From Sulfitobacter sp. SK011 (lineage in GTDB: Bacteria; Pseudomonadota; Alphaproteobacteria; Rhodobacterales; Rhodobacteraceae), in contig NZ_CP025803.1 of the NCBI RefSeq assembly GCF_003352065.1, positions 3,141,574-3,205,573 on the forward strand: a stretch of 64,000 bases of DNA, written 5' to 3'. Shown here one piece after another: positions 44,903-52,646 of the stretch. Each line of letters starts with the position of its first letter. Position 1 is the stretch's first letter. Under the pieces are notes generated by a model. It was given only the letters and a program-made list of their open reading frames with translations. It was not told the DNA's origin and searched no databases. The position numbers were made by a program, and so were the translations under genes.

Positions 44903-45340
44903 CTAAAACCAGCCCTTCGGGAAGGCAACAAGACCCAGACCCAATGCAAATTTGAAAAGAATGAAAAGCCCGACCGACAAACCGACACCCGCCAGCGCGG
45001 CAGAGGCCGGACGCGGTGATATCTGATAGCTGAGGATGCCAGCGGCCATCACCGTTGGGATTATGAACCCAAATGGTTTTAGGGAATACGCATAAAGAAC
45101 CAGCACAACCACCGCGATGAGCAAAGAGAGAAATGTCTTGGCCGCCGGCCAATCCGGGTCAGGATCAGGGCGCAGGATCATCACAAGCGCGCAAATGACG
45201 GCGACACCACCGATCAGCAGTGGAAACGCCTTTGGCCCCACGGGATCGGCAAGAAAGCTGGTCTGAATCTTTGTCGCGCTGGCCATATAGGCCAGCGCGA
45301 TGAACAAGGTGACCAGACCGAAAATCCGGTCAGAAGCCAT
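44903..45340 (-). CDS. TctB-like small membrane subunit of the same transporter
   Basis: A 145-residue membrane protein with four hydrophobic spans (for example ALAYMASATKIQ, and LLIGGVAVICALVMIL). This is normal for TctB in size and topology; the sequence of this subunit varies widely between systems. Its ATG shares one base with the tctC stop (TAATG). It lies between the receptor and the large subunit, the usual order C-B-A. Confidence 0.88.
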   Translation of the reverse strand: MASDRIFGLVTLFIALAYMASATKIQTSFLADPVGPKAFPLLIGGVAVICALVMILRPDPDPDWPAAKTFLSLLIAVVVLVLYAYSLKPFGFIIPTVMAAGILSYQISPRPASAALAGVGLSVGLFILFKFALGLGLVAFPKGWF

Positions 45341-46308
45341 TACTGGATTACTCCCAGTTCTTTGGACATGGTGTTGATATCGGCAATCAATCCGTCAACA
45401 TAGGACTGGAAATCACCACCAACTTTGGTGAACGGCGCAAGGCCATTGGCCTCCATCGCGGCTTTCCATTCGTCGCTATCCGCAACCTGTTGCAGCTTGC
45501 CAGCCCATTCTTCGAACTTTTCGTCAGAGATGCCTTTGGGCACATAGAGACCACGCCAGTTGACCGCAACCACATCAAAGCCCTGCTCTTTGGCAGTTGG
45601 GATGTCTTCAAAGCCCGGTACACGCTCTTCTGTCAGAACCGCAATGACCCGCACTTCGCCGGATTTTACAAACCCGACAACCTCGGACATATCGCCTGTC
45701 ATGGCTTGGGTGAAACCGCCGACGGTCTGCGTAATTGCGTCCGCGCCGCCGTCAACACCGATGTATTTGATGGACTTGATGTCGGTGAAGTCAGCTTTTT
45801 GCAGGATCATCAAAGGTTTCATGTGGTCAAAACCACCAACCGCTGAACCACCCGCAAATGCAACCGATGACGGATCGGCTTTGATCATATCAACCATGTC
45901 AGTCAGATTCTGGATCGGGCTGTCCTTAGCTACGACAATAACCCCCGGATCGGCACCGATGGCACCCACAAAGCGCACCTGATCTGCTGTCATCCCTGCA
46001 TAGGCATTCTGCGCCAGACGCGTGGTTGTCGCAGATGATGCCGCGATGATCAGATCGGCATTGTCGTTCTGATCATTGACCACATGGCTGAACGCCAGAC
46101 CACCGCCAGCACCGGCCATGTTGGTGACCTGAACGGGCTGATCAACAGCGCCGATGTCAAACATGATCTTGCCAATCTGACGGCAGGTGAAATCCCAGCC
46201 GCCGCCGGGGTTGGCAGGCGCAATGCACTCTGCCGCTGTTGCGGCGGTACCTGCACCTGTTGCCAGTACGGCGCTCGTAATCAGCGCCTTAAAAAAGTGA
46301 TGTTTCAT
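45340..46308 (-). CDS. TctC/Bug-family periplasmic substrate receptor
   Basis: A 322-residue secreted protein. The signal peptide starts MKHHFFKALITSAVL and is cut near ATAAECI. The binding-site region AECIAPANPGGGWDFTCR and the segment FAGGSAVGGFDH are typical of Bug receptors, which bind carboxylates through two water-bridged loops. GGGAGGA precedes the ATG at 46308, and the frame upstream is rejected. First gene of the operon tctC-tctB-tctA-atuA-DUF4387. Confidence 0.92.
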   Translation of the reverse strand: MKHHFFKALITSAVLATGAGTAATAAECIAPANPGGGWDFTCRQIGKIMFDIGAVDQPVQVTNMAGAGGGLAFSHVVNDQNDNADLIIAASSATTTRLAQNAYAGMTADQVRFVGAIGADPGVIVVAKDSPIQNLTDMVDMIKADPSSVAFAGGSAVGGFDHMKPLMILQKADFTDIKSIKYIGVDGGADAITQTVGGFTQAMTGDMSEVVGFVKSGEVRVIAVLTEERVPGFEDIPTAKEQGFDVVAVNWRGLYVPKGISDEKFEEWAGKLQQVADSDEWKAAMEANGLAPFTKVGGDFQSYVDGLIADINTMSKELGVIQ

Positions 46309-46430
46309 GAATGTCCTCCCAGACTTTTCTTTTATCGGTTTTTTCCGGCAGTCCAGAATCACGTTCTGCCGCTGTTAGCGCCATTACCCTAACCCGCAAC
46401 CACGCGCGGATGCACGGCTAAATTTTGGAA

Positions 46431-46470
46431 CGATAGCGCGTTAAGCCCTGATATTGCTTGCGATAGCGCG
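46431..46470. repeat. Exact 10-base direct repeat ahead of the tct operon
   Basis: CGATAGCGCG occurs at 46431-46440 and again at 46461-46470, exactly 30 bases apart (about three helical turns). Both copies lie between the asnC stop and the tctC start, so they are in the tct promoter region. The spacing fits two molecules of a regulator bound on one face of the DNA. Confidence 0.5.
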
Positions 46471-46473
46471 ATA

Positions 46474-46923
46474 TCACCCAACAGGCGCGTTCGACTTGAT
46501 CCGTCGCAGCACCACGTTTGTCTGCGCTGAATTAACCGCAGGTTGCACGAATAAAAACTTTTCCAGAAATTCGTTGTAGGCCTCGATATCCCGACACAGG
46601 ATGCGCAGGTGGTAATCAGCCTGACCTGTTGTGGCGTAACATTCCGTCACCTCGTCACGCCGCTGCACCGCTGCAATAAACCGGCCAAGCGCCTCAGTGT
46701 CGTGCCGGGTCAGATGGACATGCACGATCGCTTCAAACTTCAAACCCATCGCATCTGGATTGACGATAGCTGAATAGCGCGCAATCACGCCAGCATCCTC
46801 CAACGCCTTGACGCGCCGCCAGCACGCCGAAGCAGAGATGTTCAGCCGTTCGGCCAGCTGCGCATTGGGCAGGCGCGAATCCTGCTGCAGCAAAAGGATC
46901 AGTTTGCGGTCAGTGCTGTCCAT
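46474..46923 (-). CDS. Lrp/AsnC-family transcription regulator
   Basis: A 149-residue regulator. The DNA-binding part is LLQQDSRLPNAQLAERLNISASACWRR with the typical tail VKALEDAGVI; the C-terminal RAM domain follows (EAIVHVHLTRHD, then VTECYATTGQADYHLRI), which binds amino acids. It is divergent from the 2-oxoacid ferredoxin oxidoreductase gene and probably controls it, and may affect the tct operon that follows on the same strand. Start ATG at 46923. Confidence 0.92.
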   Translation of the reverse strand: MDSTDRKLILLLQQDSRLPNAQLAERLNISASACWRRVKALEDAGVIARYSAIVNPDAMGLKFEAIVHVHLTRHDTEALGRFIAAVQRRDEVTECYATTGQADYHLRILCRDIEAYNEFLEKFLFVQPAVNSAQTNVVLRRIKSNAPVG

Positions 46924-46985
46924 GGCATCTCTTGGTCATTTTTCTCGGGTGTAGCCAATATGACGAAAAATCCTTTCATATACAA

Positions 46986-47020
46986 CCGGTTTTGCCAAGA
47001 TTTTTGAGCGAAAAAACCGG
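46986..47020. promoter_or_regulatory. Inverted repeat in the asnC/oxidoreductase promoter region
   Basis: An eight-base inverted repeat, CCGGTTTT at 46986-46993 and AAAACCGG at 47013-47020, with 19 bases between. It is placed in the 135-base gap between the AsnC regulator and the oxidoreductase gene, ending 38 bases before the oxidoreductase start. This fits an Lrp/AsnC operator. It could also fold as a hairpin in the leader. Confidence 0.45.
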
Positions 47021-47058
47021 CAGACCTGCATTATGCTGGTCAAAGAGGAGGCCCCATC

Positions 47059-50000
47059 ATGACCAACGCAGACCATACCTTTGCCACCTATCAGCTCAAG
47101 GATCGCTATGCGTTGGATCAGGGCCGGGTTTTCATGACCGGCACACAGGCGCTGGCGCGGATCATGTTGGATCAGGCGCGGCGTGATCGCAGCGCGGGGT
47201 TGAACACAGGCGGGTTTGTGTCGGGGTATCGCGGGTCACCGCTGGGCGGGCTTGATCAGGAATTATGGCGCATCTCAGATCAGTTGGAAAAGGCCGGGAT
47301 CAAATTTCTGCCCGCGGTGAATGAGGACCTCGGAGCCACTGCCGTTCTAGGTGCACAACAGGCACATCTGGACCCGCAGGCCCAGGTCGATGGCGTGTTT
47401 TCCATGTGGTACGGCAAGGGGCCGGGTGTGGACCGTTCGGGCGATGCCCTGAAACACGGGAACGCCTATGGCAGCGCGCCAAAGGGGGGCGCGTTGGTGG
47501 TGGCGGGTGATGATCATGGCTGTGTCTCATCGTCGATGCCGCACCAGTCTGATGTGGCGTTCATGGCATGGTTCATGCCGACGCTGAACCCCGCATCGGT
47601 GGCAGAATATCAAAGCTTTGGTGAGTACGGTTTCGCCCTCTCGCGGTTTTCCGGCACATGGGTCGGGTTCAAAGCAATCTCGGAAACTGTGGAATCCGGT
47701 GCGTCTGTTGATCTGAGCCCTGACCGCGTTTTTCATACCCCCGACTACACGCCCCCCACGGGCGGTCTGCACATTCGGCTGGGCGATCTGCCCTCACCTG
47801 GCATTGAGACGCGCCTGCATGACAAGCTGGACGCGGTGCAGGCCTTTGTCGAAGCCAACCCGATTGACCACCATATCTACGGCAATGGCGATGCACCCTA
47901 TGGCATCGTGACCACAGGCAAAGGCCATCTCGACACGATGGAGGCGCTGCGGCTCTTGGGCCTGGACGAGGCAAAGTGCCGGTCGCTTGGCATCGACATC
48001 TACAAGGTCGGCATGGTCTGGCCTTTGGCACGCCGCGACGCACTGGATTTTGTGCGGGGCAAGCGTGAAGTGCTGGTCATTGAGGAAAAGCGCGGCATCA
48101 TTGAATCGCAGTTTAAAGAAGCCTTCTATGACTGGCCCGGATCAAAACCCGCGCGCATGGTGGGCAAGCATGATGAAAATCTGGATGAACTGGTGCCGTG
48201 GACGGGGGAATTGTCGCCGCTGCTGTTGGTCCCGATCATCGCCGCACGGCTTAATGATTTTTTCCCGGGCGAAAACCTGACCCAAAAAGCGCAGGCATTA
48301 ACCGCCGCGCCCCCTGTCCTATTGAAGGTCTCGGGGGCCAACCGCACCCCATATTTTTGTTCGGGCTGTCCGCATAATACATCAACCAAATTGCCGCTGG
48401 GATCCAAGGCCGCATCCGGCATCGGCTGTCATGTGATGGCCTCCTGGATGGACCGGGACACCGCCGGGTTTGCGCAAATGGGCGGCGAAGGGGTGCCTTG
48501 GGTCGCGACCTCGCTTTTCAACGGCGGCAAACACATCTTTCAGAATTTGGGCGAAGGGACGTGGTACCATTCCGGTTCGCTCGCCATCAGACAGGCGGTC
48601 GCAGCACGAACCAACATCACCTACAAGGTCTTGTACAATGACGCTGTTGCGATGACAGGGGGGCAACCGGTGGATGGTCCGGTATCCGTGCATGCCATCG
48701 CACAATCTGCGCGCGCCGAAGGGGTGGCGCGCATTGCAGTTGTGTCAGACATGCCCGACAAATTCGCCCGCGCCGATTTTCCCGCCGGCACAACCTTCGA
48801 CCACCGCCGCGATCTTGATACCGTGCAACGTGAATTGCGCGACATCCCCGGTGTCACCGTTCTTATCTATGAGCAGACCTGCGCCACAGAAAAGCGCCGC
48901 AAACGCAAACGTGGACAGATGGCGGACCCCAAAAAATTCGTCGTGATCAATGATCTGGTCTGCGAGGGCTGTGGTGATTGTTCTTTGGAATCAAACTGCC
49001 TGAGCGTTGAACCAAAAAAGACGGAGTTCGGCACCAAGCGCCAGATCAACCAATCGACCTGTAACAAGGATTATTCCTGTCTGAATGGGTTCTGCCCCTC
49101 CTTTGTCACCATCGAGGGTGGCAGCAGGCGCAAGAAATCTGGCGCAGAGCTTGATATTGATGCGCTGGTTTGTGATCTGCCAAATCCTGATCTGCCGCCC
49201 CTTGATACGCCCTTTAACCTGCTGGTCACCGGCGTTGGCGGCACCGGCGTTGTGACAGTCGGCGCGCTTATTTCAATGGCGGCCCATCTGGAGGGCAAAG
49301 GATCAAGCGTGCTCGATTTCACCGGCTTTGCGCAAAAATTCGGCACTGTGCTGGGATATGTCCGCATTGCCCAAACACCGGCAGAGGTGCATCAGGTCCG
49401 CATTGGTCAGGGGTCTGCGGACGCCGTTATCGGCTGTGACATGGTGGTCAGTTCCGCGCCCAAAGCCTCTGTGCATTACCGATCCGGCACCCGGATCGTG
49501 CTGAACCGGGCCGAGATGCCAACCGGTGATCTGGTGCTGAACCGGGATGCTGATCTGAAAATCGACCTGCGCGAACAGGTCATCGCCGATGCTGTGGGGG
49601 CGGAAAACCTCGCGGCGTTTGATGCCAACCGGATGGCTGAGGCGCTGATGGGCGATGCGGTATTTGCCAACGTGATGATGCTGGGGTTCGCATGGCAAAA
49701 AGGCCTGGTGCCTGTCTCATTGGATGCGCTTTTTCAGGCGATTGAATTGAATGGTGTTGCACCAGAAAAAAACAAAGCTGCCTTTGCCTACGGACGGGTG
49801 ATGGCGGTGTCCCCTGCAAAGCTGGAAATTGCACAAGACACGGCACCCACCGATGACAGCCCCGCCACCTTGATCAGCCGCCGCATGGCGTTTCTGACCG
49901 CCTATCAGAATGCCGTCTATGCCGCACGGTACAAGGCCACGCTTGACGCAGCGGCCCCGCATCTGAACGACGATCAACGCGTCGCAGCGGCCAAATCGCT

Positions 50001-50460
50001 GTTTAAATTGATGGCGTATAAAGACGAATACGAGGTCGCACGATTGCACAACTTGTCGGGCTTCGCCCAACGCATCGCCGCAGATTTTGAGGGTGATTAC
50101 AAGATTAAATACCATCTTGCCCCACCGCTTTGGCCCACGGGGCGCGACACACGCGGGCGGCCCGTCAAACGCAGCTTTGGCCCGTGGATGGGTCACGTCT
50201 TTAAACTATTGACCCGCATGAAAGCCCTGCGCGGCACTTGGGCGGATGTGTTCAGCTATAGTGCAGATCGCAAGTTGGAGGTCGCCCTGATTGCATGGTT
50301 CGAGGATGTTCTGATTCAGGTTGCCGCCGCAGAAATGGATGACGCTGAAAAACTGGCGCTGCTGGCCGCCCCGATGGACATCAGGGGCTATGGCCCGGTC
50401 AAGGATGCCGCTGTCAAAAAGGTCCAGGCTGAGGTTTCCGCCAGATTGCAACGCACCTAG
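47059..50460 (+). CDS. Fused 2-oxoacid (indolepyruvate-type) ferredoxin oxidoreductase
   Basis: A 1133-residue enzyme with the alpha and gamma parts in one chain. The start has the transketolase pyrimidine-type region SGYRGSPLGGLDQEL. The TPP-binding domain contains YFCSGCPHNTST, in the middle. A [4Fe-4S] site CEGCGDCSLESNC follows, and the gamma domain begins VTGVGGTGVVTVGALI. Enzymes of this type oxidise arylpyruvates or branched 2-oxo acids to acyl-CoA with ferredoxin. GAGGAGG lies before the ATG. It is regulated probably by the divergent AsnC gene. The stop overlaps the convergent tetR stop by four bases. Confidence 0.92.
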   Translation: MTNADHTFATYQLKDRYALDQGRVFMTGTQALARIMLDQARRDRSAGLNTGGFVSGYRGSPLGGLDQELWRISDQLEKAGIKFLPAVNEDLGATAVLGAQQAHLDPQAQVDGVFSMWYGKGPGVDRSGDALKHGNAYGSAPKGGALVVAGDDHGCVSSSMPHQSDVAFMAWFMPTLNPASVAEYQSFGEYGFALSRFSGTWVGFKAISETVESGASVDLSPDRVFHTPDYTPPTGGLHIRLGDLPSPGIETRLHDKLDAVQAFVEANPIDHHIYGNGDAPYGIVTTGKGHLDTMEALRLLGLDEAKCRSLGIDIYKVGMVWPLARRDALDFVRGKREVLVIEEKRGIIESQFKEAFYDWPGSKPARMVGKHDENLDELVPWTGELSPLLLVPIIAARLNDFFPGENLTQKAQALTAAPPVLLKVSGANRTPYFCSGCPHNTSTKLPLGSKAASGIGCHVMASWMDRDTAGFAQMGGEGVPWVATSLFNGGKHIFQNLGEGTWYHSGSLAIRQAVAARTNITYKVLYNDAVAMTGGQPVDGPVSVHAIAQSARAEGVARIAVVSDMPDKFARADFPAGTTFDHRRDLDTVQRELRDIPGVTVLIYEQTCATEKRRKRKRGQMADPKKFVVINDLVCEGCGDCSLESNCLSVEPKKTEFGTKRQINQSTCNKDYSCLNGFCPSFVTIEGGSRRKKSGAELDIDALVCDLPNPDLPPLDTPFNLLVTGVGGTGVVTVGALISMAAHLEGKGSSVLDFTGFAQKFGTVLGYVRIAQTPAEVHQVRIGQGSADAVIGCDMVVSSAPKASVHYRSGTRIVLNRAEMPTGDLVLNRDADLKIDLREQVIADAVGAENLAAFDANRMAEALMGDAVFANVMMLGFAWQKGLVPVSLDALFQAIELNGVAPEKNKAAFAYGRVMAVSPAKLEIAQDTAPTDDSPATLISRRMAFLTAYQNAVYAARYKATLDAAAPHLNDDQRVAAAKSLFKLMAYKDEYEVARLHNLSGFAQRIAADFEGDYKIKYHLAPPLWPTGRDTRGRPVKRSFGPWMGHVFKLLTRMKALRGTWADVFSYSADRKLEVALIAWFEDVLIQVAAAEMDDAEKLALLAAPMDIRGYGPVKDAAVKKVQAEVSARLQRT

Positions 50461-51095
50461 GCCTGCCGATTGGCTTTGATTGAATAGGCCACAAGTGCGT
50501 CGACCTCTGTTTTGCGCGGGGTTTGCCCGGTAAAGCACAACACATAGTCATGGACGCGTTTCAGGCGTTCCTCAATCGGCTCGGACAGCTCAAGCGCATA
50601 ATATCCGACCTGCATGAAATACATCACCCGTGCGCGGACTTCGGCTTCGGCTGGTGCATAGTCGAACCGTTCAAAAAGCGCTGAAAAGGCCGCGACCCGC
50701 GCCGCGTCTGTCTGATCAATCCGGCGGCGCACCGCCCCATCCCGGCGCGCCCATTCCCGGATCGCAAAGTCGAGCTTGTGATTGAAAAGTGCAGGATCAA
50801 TCCAGCAACGCGACAGGTTGCACACTGCTTCGGTGATGGTGTCAGCTGGCATGTCGGCATGCCGGATCAACAGCGCGGTGTTGGCCTGTTCCCAATTTTC
50901 CAGCAGTGCCGCAAGCAGGTCCTTGCGGCTTTTGAAATACCAGTAAAAACTGGACCGTGACACCCCCAAGCGGTCGCTGATGGACAGCACTTTGACCTCG
51001 CCCACGCCTTCGCTGACCAAGAGGTCCAGGGCGACATTCAGCCAATCCTCGCGGGTGACTTTGGTGTTGCCATAAAGGGGGATAGGATCGGTCAT
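50457..51095 (-). CDS. TetR-family repressor
   Basis: A 212-residue regulator. The helix-turn-helix region is VKVLSISDRLGVSRSSFYWYFKSRKDLLAALL at residues 34-65, with the usual FYWYFKSR recognition helix. It is the last gene of an operon with an MttB-family gene (3 bases between) and a dimethylglycine-dehydrogenase-like gene. It therefore most likely controls that operon; a suitable palindrome lies upstream of it at 55081. The end overlaps the convergent oxidoreductase gene by four bases. Confidence 0.92.
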   Translation of the reverse strand: MTDPIPLYGNTKVTREDWLNVALDLLVSEGVGEVKVLSISDRLGVSRSSFYWYFKSRKDLLAALLENWEQANTALLIRHADMPADTITEAVCNLSRCWIDPALFNHKLDFAIREWARRDGAVRRRIDQTDAARVAAFSALFERFDYAPAEAEVRARVMYFMQVGYYALELSEPIEERLKRVHDYVLCFTGQTPRKTEVDALVAYSIKANRQA

Positions 51096-51098
51096 GGC

Positions 51099-52646
51099 TC
51101 AGCTTTCCGGCGGTGCGCCGCCCTGTTCGATGCGTTTTGCGACGTAGGCTTGCAAGGCGTCCACCTTATCTGCGTCGGGGGTAAAGTTGGGCGGCCCTTC
51201 CAGAATATCCTGCCAGATCGCGGTCGCGCGGGTATTTGCATCCAGACTGCCGTTCTCGGCCCAGGTGCCGATGTTGGACCAATCATAGGACACGGGTTCA
51301 TAAAACGCGGTCTCAAAGCGTTCCATCGTATGCGCGCACCCAAAGAAATGCCCCCCCGGTTGCACCTCTTTCAACGCATCCAGCGCCATTGCCGCATCGT
51401 CCGCAGGTGTGGGCAGGCAAAGTTCAGCAAGCGATTGCAGCATGTCGATATCGGTGATCAGCTTTTCGTAGGATACGGTCAGCCCCCCTTCGATCCACCC
51501 CGCCCCGTGGATCAGCATCGTGCAGCCCGACAACATCGCGCCCCAGGCGCTCATTTGGGTTTCATGCGCGGCCTGGGCATCGTTGATGTTGGCCGCACAC
51601 CCCGCCGCATTGCGCCACGGCAGGCCCAGCATGCGCGCCAGTTGCCCACAGGCAAGGCTCGCCTTGACCTGTTCAGGCGTCCCAAAGGCCGGCGCGCCCG
51701 ACTTCATATCGACATTGGAGGCAAAAGCCCCATAGAGCACCGGCGCACCGGGCCGCGACAATTGGCTGAGCGTGATGGCCGCCAATGCTTCGGCGTGGCT
51801 AAGGACAACCGCACCCACGACCGTCACAGGGGCCATTGCGCCCATCAGGCAAAAGGGCGTGATCACCGCCGCCTGACCTGCGCGGGCAAAGTCGATGATG
51901 CCTTGCCCCATGGGGATGTCGATCTGACGTGGGGAATTGGTGTTGATGATTGTATAGCACCACGACTGCGCCGCAAAATCCGCATCTGAAAGCCCGCGAA
52001 AATCGCGGATCATTTCGAACCCTTCCATGACTTGCGGGGTGCCGCGCGAGAATACAAACGGCACCTTGTCGGATTGGCTCAGGACGGCGTGGGCGGTCGC
52101 ATAGTGGCGCTCATGGATGGGAATGTCCTGTGGCTCCACGGCGGGGCCTTGCAGATGCAGCACATCAAAATGTTGCACCAGCCGTGTAAATTCGGAAAAG
52201 TCGCGCAAAGAGCCGGGCCGCCGGCCGCGCACAAGGTCTGTTGCATGCGGCGCTCCAGCACCCGCTTGTATGGTCAGTGCGCCCAACTCCATGGTCAGGT
52301 CGCGGCCTTCGTCCCCCCCTTTGAGGACAAAGGATTTGGGCGCGGACCCCACCGCCGTCATCACAATATCGCGCCCGATAAAGACCATCTCGCTGTCCTC
52401 ATCCACCCGGGCACCGCCAGCCTTGAAGATAGCGCGTGCCTGCGGCAGCAGGACTTTAATGCCAAGCTCTTCGAGTACATGCAGCGCTGTCTCGTGCATG
52501 ACGGCGATACGATCCTCACTGAACAGCGGCACGGGTGGGAACGGATTGCGCAGGGTGCGATAATCCACACGGCGCTTCGGGCCCTTGGCCGCTGCTGCCG
52601 CAGCACCACGCCGCCCGCCCCGGCGGGTTTGGCCGGGCGCGGTCAT
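51099..52646 (-). CDS. Second MttB-family methyltransferase homologue without pyrrolysine
   Basis: A 515-residue trimethylamine-methyltransferase-family protein with a basic, Ala/Gly-rich start of about 25 residues. Core segments include GALTIQAGAGAPHATDLVRG, MSAWGAMLSGCTMLIHGAG and NMDKSGAPAFGTPE-like text (NVDMKSGAPAFGTPE). No in-frame TAG, so no pyrrolysine. Its start overlaps the end of the dimethylglycine-dehydrogenase-like gene by four bases. The pair suggests a route that takes methyl groups from N-methylated compounds; the methyl carrier is unknown because no corrinoid protein is present. Confidence 0.86.
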   Translation of the reverse strand: MTAPGQTRRGGRRGAAAAAAKGPKRRVDYRTLRNPFPPVPLFSEDRIAVMHETALHVLEELGIKVLLPQARAIFKAGGARVDEDSEMVFIGRDIVMTAVGSAPKSFVLKGGDEGRDLTMELGALTIQAGAGAPHATDLVRGRRPGSLRDFSEFTRLVQHFDVLHLQGPAVEPQDIPIHERHYATAHAVLSQSDKVPFVFSRGTPQVMEGFEMIRDFRGLSDADFAAQSWCYTIINTNSPRQIDIPMGQGIIDFARAGQAAVITPFCLMGAMAPVTVVGAVVLSHAEALAAITLSQLSRPGAPVLYGAFASNVDMKSGAPAFGTPEQVKASLACGQLARMLGLPWRNAAGCAANINDAQAAHETQMSAWGAMLSGCTMLIHGAGWIEGGLTVSYEKLITDIDMLQSLAELCLPTPADDAAMALDALKEVQPGGHFFGCAHTMERFETAFYEPVSYDWSNIGTWAENGSLDANTRATAIWQDILEGPPNFTPDADKVDALQAYVAKRIEQGGAPPES

